From Conyzicola lurida (GTDB lineage Bacteria; Actinomycetota; Actinomycetes; Actinomycetales; Microbacteriaceae): a stretch of DNA of 64,000 nucleotides. The DNA lies in NCBI RefSeq assembly GCF_014204935.1, contig NZ_JACHMJ010000001.1:3579330-3643329 (forward strand), read 5' to 3'. A program made the translations under genes and the position numbers. Under the pieces are notes generated by a model. The model was not told where the DNA came from. It made no database searches and saw only the letters and a list, made by a program, of their open reading frames with translations. This document shows, one piece after another, positions 59,386 through 64,000 of the stretch (the first letter of the stretch is position 1; each line of letters begins with the position of its first letter).

Positions 59386-60876
59386 GTGACTGAGCAGAAC
59401 GCCGAACTGACCGCCGAGGAACAGAGCGAACAGAAGCTCATCCGTCTGGCGAAGCGCGAGCGGCTCATCGCCGAGGGCGAGGCCTACCCGGTCTCGGTGC
59501 CGGTCACCACGACCATCGCCGCGGTCCGCGAGCGCTACGAGAACATCGAGACCGACTCCACCACGGGTGACATCGTCGGACTCGCCGGCCGCATCGTCCA
59601 CTCGCGCAACACCGGCAAGCTCTGCTTCGCGTCACTGCAGGCCGGCGACGGCCAGCGCATCCAGGCCATGGTGAGCCTCGGTGAGGTGGGCGAGGAATCG
59701 CTCCAGCGCTGGAAGGATCTCGTCGACCTCGGCGACCACGTCTTCGTCTCGGGCGAGGTCATCTCCAGCCGCCGCGGCGAGCTGTCGATCATGGTCAAGG
59801 ACTGGCAGATCGCCGCCAAGGCGATCCTGCCCCTGCCCAACCTGCACTCCGACCTCAGCGACGAGGCCCGCGTGCGCAGCCGCTACCTCGACCTCATCGT
59901 GCGCGAGCAGGCCCGCTTCGTGGTCAAGGCCCGCGCGGCCGTGAACGCGTCCCTGCGCGACACCTTCGCCAAGCACGACTACCTCGAGGTCGAGACCCCG
60001 ATGCTGCAGACGATGCACGGCGGCGCCTCGGCCCGCCCGTTCGTCACGCACTCCAACGCCTTCGACACCGAGCTCTTCCTGCGCATCGCGCCCGAGCTCT
60101 TCCTCAAGCGCGCCGTCGTCGGCGGCCTCGACCGGGTCTTCGAGATCAACCGCAACTTCCGCAACGAGGGCGCCGACTCGACCCACTCGCCCGAGTTCGC
60201 GATGCTCGAGGCGTACCAGGCCTACGGCGACTACAACCAGATCGCTGACCTCACGCAGGAAATGATCCAGAATGCGGCCATCGCCGTGAGCGGGTCGATG
60301 ACAGTGCAGTGGGCGGATGGCACAGCCTTCGACCTCGGCGGTGACTGGGACCGCATCTCGATGTACGAGTCGCTCTCCGAAGCCTCCGGCATCGAGATCA
60401 CCCCCGCGACCAGCCTCGACGACCTCAAGGCGCTCGCCGAGAAGGAGGGCGTCGAGGTCCACCTCGCGAACCACGGCAAGTACGTGGAAGAGCTGTGGGA
60501 GCACTTCGTCAAGGATTCGCTCGTGAAGCCCACATTCGTCATGGACTTCCCGATCGAGACCAGCCCCCTCGTTCGCGCACACCGCTCCAAGGCCGGCGTC
60601 GTCGAGAAGTGGGATCTCTACATTCGCGGCTTCGAGCTGGCCACGGGGTACTCCGAGCTCGTCGACCCCGTCATCCAGCGCGAGCGCTTCGTCGAGCAGG
60701 CGCTGCTCGCGAGCAAGGGCGACCTCGAGGCCATGCGTCTCGACGAGGAGTTCCTGCGCGCCCTCGAGCACGGCATGCCGCCGTCCGGCGGAATGGGCAT
60801 GGGCATCGACCGCCTGCTCATGGCGATCACGGGCCTCGGCATCCGAGAGACGATCCTCTTCCCCCTCGTCAAGTAG
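59386..60876 (+). CDS. lysS: Lysyl-tRNA synthetase (class II)
   Basis: 496 residues from GTG 59386. The N-terminal OB-fold anticodon domain (about 60-170) contains GLAGRIVHSRNTGKLCFASLQ (in part). Class II motif 1 has LEVETPMLQTMHGGASARPFVTH, motif 2 has FEINRNFRNEGADSTHSPEFAMLEAYQAY, motif 3 has PPSGGMGMGIDRLLM. It charges tRNA-Lys. Upstream 40 bp separates it from panC. Confidence 0.97.
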   Translation: MTEQNAELTAEEQSEQKLIRLAKRERLIAEGEAYPVSVPVTTTIAAVRERYENIETDSTTGDIVGLAGRIVHSRNTGKLCFASLQAGDGQRIQAMVSLGEVGEESLQRWKDLVDLGDHVFVSGEVISSRRGELSIMVKDWQIAAKAILPLPNLHSDLSDEARVRSRYLDLIVREQARFVVKARAAVNASLRDTFAKHDYLEVETPMLQTMHGGASARPFVTHSNAFDTELFLRIAPELFLKRAVVGGLDRVFEINRNFRNEGADSTHSPEFAMLEAYQAYGDYNQIADLTQEMIQNAAIAVSGSMTVQWADGTAFDLGGDWDRISMYESLSEASGIEITPATSLDDLKALAEKEGVEVHLANHGKYVEELWEHFVKDSLVKPTFVMDFPIETSPLVRAHRSKAGVVEKWDLYIRGFELATGYSELVDPVIQRERFVEQALLASKGDLEAMRLDEEFLRALEHGMPPSGGMGMGIDRLLMAITGLGIRETILFPLVK

Positions 60877-60883
60877 CAACCCC

Positions 60884-60957
60884 AGCGGGTTGAGCCGGTC
60901 GAAACCACACGCCTCGAGCCTGTCGAACCCTCCCGGCTTCGACAGGCTCACCCCGCT
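60884..60957. repeat. Nested palindromic repeat between lysS and the pirin gene
   Basis: The outer arms AGCGGGTTGAGCCGGTCGAA (60884-60903) and TTCGACAGGCTCACCCCGCT (60938-60957) are inverted at 18 of 20 positions, and the inner arms GAGCCTGTCGAA (60916-60927) and TTCGACAGGCTC (60938-60949) are a perfect 12-bp inverted repeat. The two alternative left arms compete for one right arm. It lies 7 bp after lysS and 1 bp before the convergent gene end, so it may terminate both transcripts. Confidence 0.8.
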
Positions 60958-60958
60958 G

Positions 60959-61936
60959 TCAGCCCCGCGGCTTCAACCGCACCCCCGGCAGCTCCGGCGC
61001 GGGCAACGGCCGCCCCGGATACCCGGCCACGACGCCGAACCGTCCGTCGTCGCGGGCGCCGGCTACGACATCCGCCTGCCATTCGGTCCTGAAGCGCACG
61101 ACCTCGTCGTGCGTGCGGCCGATGAAGTTCCACCACATGATGATGCTCTCGCCGAAGGGCGTGCCGCCGATCAGCAGCAGGCGGGCACCCTCGGGTCCGG
61201 CGACGAGTCGAAGAGTGGATGACGCGGGCGCCCGATACGCGAGATGCCCGAGCGGCACGTCCTCGCCGTCGACCGCGACCGAGCCGGTGTCGAGCAGAAC
61301 ACCGTGCTCGAACGCCGCGTCCACGGGGAGGTCGACCGAGGCGAACGCGGGCAGATCGATCTGCGCCCCGACGATCGGGCTGAAAGCGAGAGCGGGGGAG
61401 GTGCTGCCCAGCAGCGACCCGAGGAATACGCGCACGGTGGCGCCGTCGAAGTCGAGTGCCGGCGGTGCGTAGTGCTCGAACGCCGGCGCGGTGTGCCGGG
61501 TCGCGTCGGGCAGCGCGAGCCACAGCTGCGCGCCGTGCAGCACGGTCGTGGCGTCGGTCGACACCTCGGAGTGCGCGATGCCGCTGCCCGCGGTCATCAG
61601 GTTGAGTTCGCCCGGCCGCACGAGCGCGTGGCTGCCGACGCTGTCGCGGTGGTCGATCTCGCCGGCGAACAGCCAGCTCACGGTCTGCAGCCCCGTGTGC
61701 GGGTGGGGTGGCACGACCATTCCGCCGCGCTCGGCCACGAGGTCGGGGCCGTAGTGGTCGACGAAACACCAGGCGCCGATGAGCGACCGGGACCGCTGGG
61801 GGAGGGTGCGGCGCACGTTCATCGCGCGCGGCCCGCCGAGCGGCACATCGCGCGGTTCGAGCAGCTCGATGCGGCCTGCGGGCCTCGGCCCGGCCTCCTC
61901 GAGCAACTCGAGGGGCTCCTTCTCCAAGTTGCTCAT
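60959..61936 (-). CDS. Pirin family protein
   Basis: 325 residues from ATG 61936 (MSNLEKEP). The frame is open upstream, but this start lies near the divergent small gene. N-terminal cupin with pirin signatures: AWCFVDHYGPD, MVVPPHPHTGLQTVSWLFAGEIDHRDSVGSHALVRPGELNLMTAGSGIAHSE (in part; metal ligands in HPHTG, H-D-S and GIAHSE). The C-terminal cupin has LLIGGTPFGESIIMWWNFIGRT. Pirins bind iron; bacterial members can have quercetinase or regulatory activity. The specific role is unknown. Confidence 0.92.
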   Translation of the reverse strand: MSNLEKEPLELLEEAGPRPAGRIELLEPRDVPLGGPRAMNVRRTLPQRSRSLIGAWCFVDHYGPDLVAERGGMVVPPHPHTGLQTVSWLFAGEIDHRDSVGSHALVRPGELNLMTAGSGIAHSEVSTDATTVLHGAQLWLALPDATRHTAPAFEHYAPPALDFDGATVRVFLGSLLGSTSPALAFSPIVGAQIDLPAFASVDLPVDAAFEHGVLLDTGSVAVDGEDVPLGHLAYRAPASSTLRLVAGPEGARLLLIGGTPFGESIIMWWNFIGRTHDEVVRFRTEWQADVVAGARDDGRFGVVAGYPGRPLPAPELPGVRLKPRG

Positions 61937-61961
61937 ACGAACAAGCGTAAACTCATGCCTC

Positions 61962-62099
61962 ATGAGCGATCTGAAACTTCCCGACGACGGCAAGAAAAAA
62001 GAGACGTCGTTCGCGCGCATCGCGATCTGGATCGCCGTCGGCGGCGTGGGTGCGTACTTCCTCGTCACCGGCATCGTCGGCATCATCGCGAACGGCTAG
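61962..62099 (+). CDS. Small single-helix membrane protein (45 residues)
   Basis: From ATG 61962: a charged, Lys-rich N-terminus (DDGKKKETSF), then one transmembrane helix (ARIAIWIAVGGVGAYFLVTGIVGII) and a short end. No ribosome site is clear. It is divergent from the pirin gene by 25 bp. It is followed within 5 bp by another tiny membrane ORF. The function is unknown. Similar short open frames seem common in this family of bacteria, but I cannot confirm that here. Confidence 0.6.
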   Translation: MSDLKLPDDGKKKETSFARIAIWIAVGGVGAYFLVTGIVGIIANG

Positions 62100-62103
62100 G
62101 GCC

Positions 62104-62190
62104 ATGAACCGCAAGACCTCGCGCCTGCTGACCACTGTCGGCCTGCTGGGAATCATCATTGTGATCGCCGTCATCACTCTCGTGCGCTGA
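62104..62190 (+). CDS. Tiny membrane protein (28 residues)
   Basis: From ATG 62104 to TGA at 62190. Basic N-terminus (NRKTSR) followed by a single hydrophobic helix (LLGIIIVIAVITLV), ending in Arg. It starts 4 nt after the previous stop, GGGCC lies just upstream, and codon use is GC-rich like the surroundings. Size and composition resemble regulatory or assembly micro-membrane proteins. No family is recognised, and coding status should be regarded as tentative. Confidence 0.4.
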   Translation: MNRKTSRLLTTVGLLGIIIVIAVITLVR

Positions 62191-62212
62191 CCATACGAAG
62201 TACTCTGTACCC

Positions 62213-62395
62213 GTGCTCGAAAACTTCTGGGCGAATGCCGCCTACTCCCTCGCTCCGACCATCCTGGTCGGGCTCATCTTCTGGTTCGTCATGCGGGCCA
62301 TCGTCCGAGCCGACCGTACCGAGCGCAAGGTGTACGCCGAGATCGAGCTCGAAGAACGCGCCAAGTTCGAGGCGGAACGCGCTGCACAGCAGTAG
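62213..62395 (+). CDS. Small membrane protein (60 residues)
   Basis: From GTG 62213. One membrane helix (APTILVGLIFWFVMRAIV) followed by a charged, helical cytoplasmic tail (RADRTERKVYAEIELEERAKFEAERAAQQ, in part). The amphipathic tail looks like a coiled coil. It belongs to a run of three tiny membrane genes. Family unknown. Confidence 0.7.
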   Translation: MLENFWANAAYSLAPTILVGLIFWFVMRAIVRADRTERKVYAEIELEERAKFEAERAAQQ

Positions 62396-62415
62396 TACAA
62401 CCGGAAGGATATCCC

Positions 62416-63009
62416 ATGGGATTCTTTGACCGACTGTTCGGAACCAACAGCGACGACACCGCTTCGCAGCGCCAGGCTCAGCCGGCGCAGGGTCGGCAGT
62501 CCCAGCGCAGCGACGACGAGATCGCGGTCGAGCGCTACCGCTACCTCCTCCGCACGGCTCCGCCCGAGACGATCGAGGGCGTGCACCGCGAGGCCTTCTC
62601 GAAGCTCACCCCCGAGCAGCGCGAACTGCTCTTCACCGAGCTGAGCAAAAACGCACCCCAGGGTGACGCGCCCCGCTCGAGCGACGCGGCGGCACTCGCC
62701 ACCTCGGCCACCCGTTCCGAACTCCGCCAGCCCGGCACCATGGAACGCTCCATGGGCGGCGGCGGAATGGGCTTCGGCAGCATGGTCGCGAGCTCGCTGC
62801 TCGGCACCGTCGCCGGCTACGTCATCGGGTCGGCTCTCGTGAGCGCGTTCCTCCCGACAGACACGGGCAGTGCAGATGCGAGCGGTGAGGATGCCGCGGC
62901 CGACGACACCGCAAGCGCCGACTCCGCGGATGCCTCCGCCGACGGTGGCGGAGATTTCGGCGGTGGAGACTTCGGTGGCGGAGACTTCGGCGGAGGCTTC
63001 GACTTCTAG
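62416..63009 (+). CDS. Protein of unknown function with Gly-Asp-Phe repeat tail
   Basis: 197 residues from ATG 62416 with GGAAGGA upstream. It opens MGFFDRLFG. A soluble helical region (about 33-78: IAVERYRYLLRTAPPETIEGVHREAFSKLTPEQRELLFTEL in part) is followed by a Gly/Met-rich stretch, a hydrophobic segment (GSMVASSLLGTVAGYVIGSALVSAF), an acidic Ala/Asp/Ser linker and a C-terminal tail of GGGDF units. It is probably membrane-attached. I do not recognise the family; the GGGDF tail is unusual. Confidence 0.75.
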   Translation: MGFFDRLFGTNSDDTASQRQAQPAQGRQSQRSDDEIAVERYRYLLRTAPPETIEGVHREAFSKLTPEQRELLFTELSKNAPQGDAPRSSDAAALATSATRSELRQPGTMERSMGGGGMGFGSMVASSLLGTVAGYVIGSALVSAFLPTDTGSADASGEDAAADDTASADSADASADGGGDFGGGDFGGGDFGGGFDF

Positions 63010-63221
63010 CCCCGCACCAGCAACTCCCCCACCTCGCACTCCAACGCATCGCAGATCGCCGACAGCGTCGAGTACCTGATCGCCTTTGCCCGGTCGTTCT
63101 TGAGCACCGACAGGTTGACGATGCTCACCCCCACCAGCTCGCTCAGCCTCGTGAGCGTCATCCCTCTCTCGGCCAGCAACTCGTCGAGCCGGCAGTGGAT
63201 GCCGGTGTCGTCGTCCCCCAT
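63006..63221 (-). CDS. Small HTH transcriptional regulator (YozG/Xre type)
   Basis: 71 residues from ATG 63221, overlapping the stop of the DUF2975 gene (TGATG). The helix-turn-helix is IHCRLDELLAERGMTLTRLSELVGVSIVNLSVLKNDRAKAIRYSTLSAICDALECEVGELL (residues about 8-68, key residues L-ELVGVS-NLS-LKN), characteristic of short Xre-like regulators paired with DUF2975 proteins. Its probable target is the palindrome upstream of the pair. It ends 3 bp inside the convergent Gly-rich gene's stop region. Confidence 0.9.
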   Translation of the reverse strand: MGDDDTGIHCRLDELLAERGMTLTRLSELVGVSIVNLSVLKNDRAKAIRYSTLSAICDALECEVGELLVRG

Positions 63222-63874
63222 CAGACCAGGCCCTCGGTCTCGCGGCTGAGGCGGTCGCCGTAGTAGAAGGCGCTCGCCACCACGAGCAGCGCGAACCCGA
63301 ACCCGATCGGCGCCGGATCCACTGTCAGGATGAGCGGCCAGAACGGGTCGGTCTCTTCCCCGCCCGGTCCCAACTCGAGCGCGACCTGCCAGCGGCCGAA
63401 CCCGCCGAGGAACTGCCCGACCAGACTGCCGAGCGCGAGGACGCTGCCGGCGATGCTGAACGCGATGCTCAAGGACCGCACGAACGGCATGGCCTTGAGC
63501 AGTCGCCATGCCAGGTAGACAAAACTCAGGGCTACGGATGTCGCGGTGACCACTCCGAGCATGTCCGACGCGATCAGCAGAGCGGTTGTACCGCCCGTCA
63601 GATTGGTGACGGCGACGAACGCGCTCTCGTAGTTGCCGCGAAGCAGGAGTGCCGCACCCGTATCGGCCTCCGCCGGCAACGGGGTCTGCACGCTCATGGT
63701 GAGGAAGTGCGTTCCGGTAGTGAGCGCCTGCACCACACGCGAGGTGCCGCCCACGAGTGAACCGAGCGCGACCAGGCCGGCCCCGCCGAGGATGATCCAG
63801 ATTCCCACCCGGTCCCACTTGCCCCAGGGGGCGACGACGGGCGAGGGTTCCTGCGATGATCCGCGTGCCGACAT
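63221..63874 (-). CDS. DUF2975-like membrane protein
   Basis: 217 residues from ATG 63874, with TTAGGAG upstream. Four hydrophobic helices at about 22-45, 95-125, 130-160 and 180-205, with a Thr/Leu-rich external loop between the first two and LRGNYESAFVAVTNLTGG in it. The layout matches DUF2975 proteins that are cotranscribed with a small HTH regulator. The function is unknown; a sensor that controls its partner regulator has been suggested for such pairs. Confidence 0.8.
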   Translation of the reverse strand: MSARGSSQEPSPVVAPWGKWDRVGIWIILGGAGLVALGSLVGGTSRVVQALTTGTHFLTMSVQTPLPAEADTGAALLLRGNYESAFVAVTNLTGGTTALLIASDMLGVVTATSVALSFVYLAWRLLKAMPFVRSLSIAFSIAGSVLALGSLVGQFLGGFGRWQVALELGPGGEETDPFWPLILTVDPAPIGFGFALLVVASAFYYGDRLSRETEGLV

Positions 63875-63884
63875 GGGCGGCTCC

Positions 63885-63915
63885 TAACGATTGTCGATAA
63901 CAACGATTATCGTTA
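63885..63915. promoter_or_regulatory. Palindromic operator candidate upstream of the DUF2975/HTH pair
   Basis: AACGATTATCGTT (63902-63914) is an inverted repeat around a central T, and TAACGAT at 63885-63891 mirrors ATCGTTA at 63909-63915. The site lies 10-40 bp upstream of the DUF2975 start and is AT-rich against the GC-rich surroundings, so it likely overlaps the promoter. Autoregulation by the HTH protein is inferred. Confidence 0.55.
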
Positions 63916-64000
63916 ACCTAGGGTCCATTCCCATTGTCGTCAAGGCGTCCCTCTCACATAGACGCTGGGCGAACGGGGTATGGCCACCGTTGCGACACGC

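Noticed and set aside
63980..64000. ATG 63980 as the start of a new plus-strand gene.
   Set aside because: Only seven codons are visible before the window ends and there is no strong ribosome site.

Overview
The window is GC-rich, with strong G/C bias at third codon positions, many GTG starts and many start/stop overlaps (ATGA, GTGA, TGATG). Together with a DUF3180 protein, paired PH-domain membrane proteins, a DUF2520 gene next to panC, and the gene order tilS-hpt-ftsH-folE-folP-folB-folK, this points to a motile member of the Actinomycetota, most likely family Microbacteriaceae. The family is inferred from gene content and order, not from a marker-gene comparison.

Layout. Bases 1-12312 form a surface/exopolysaccharide locus, mostly on the minus strand: an O-antigen-ligase/polymerase-like protein cut by the left edge, two divergent Wzz-like proteins, a rhamnosyltransferase-like enzyme, a secreted DUF4082 protein with a Pro-Thr linker, a two-domain GT2 glycosyltransferase, a membrane-anchored propeller protein, an MFS transporter, a proline-rich secreted protein, a hexapeptide acyltransferase and the priming polyprenyl glycosylphosphotransferase. 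A zinc metallopeptidase and a small unknown gene follow.

Bases 14022-41785 hold a nearly complete flagellar regulon. The minus-strand operon flgN-flgK-flgL-fliW diverges from fliA (sigma-28), then come fliC, fliD-fliS-unknown, the operon flgB-flgC-fliE-fliF-fliG-fliH-fliI-fliJ-fliK-flgD-flgE, flbD-motA-motB, and fliM-fliN-fliO-fliP-fliQ-fliR-flhB-flhA-flhF-like-csrA. Five near-identical sigma-28 promoters (CTnAC-N15-rCCGAyAG) drive flgN, fliC, flgB, flbD and fliM. The fliC leader has two candidate CsrA sites (a GGA-loop hairpin plus one over the ribosome site), and both csrA and fliW are present, so flagellin is probably controlled by the FliW-CsrA switch. Odd points: the FlhF-like protein has lost its P-loop, FliM lacks the CheY-binding peptide, fliM looks leaderless, and flgF/flgG, flgM, fliL, flhG and chemotaxis genes are absent from the window.

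Bases 41809-42823 hold a WecG/TagA-type glycosyltransferase flanked by two 82-bp direct repeats. A DUF885 protein gene and three tRNA genes (Phe, Asp, Glu; minus strand) follow. Two paralogous cell-wall hydrolases (M23 and NlpC/P60) share an N-terminal coiled coil. Then come ppa (divergent) and the housekeeping run tilS-hpt-ftsH-folE-folP-folB-folK-DUF3180-PH-PH-DUF2520, panC and lysS, a pirin-like gene, three tiny membrane-protein genes, a Gly-rich unknown, and an HTH/DUF2975 pair with a palindromic operator candidate. Several intergenic palindromic repeats of the GAGCCTGTCGAA type occur here, one of them inside the tilS coding sequence.
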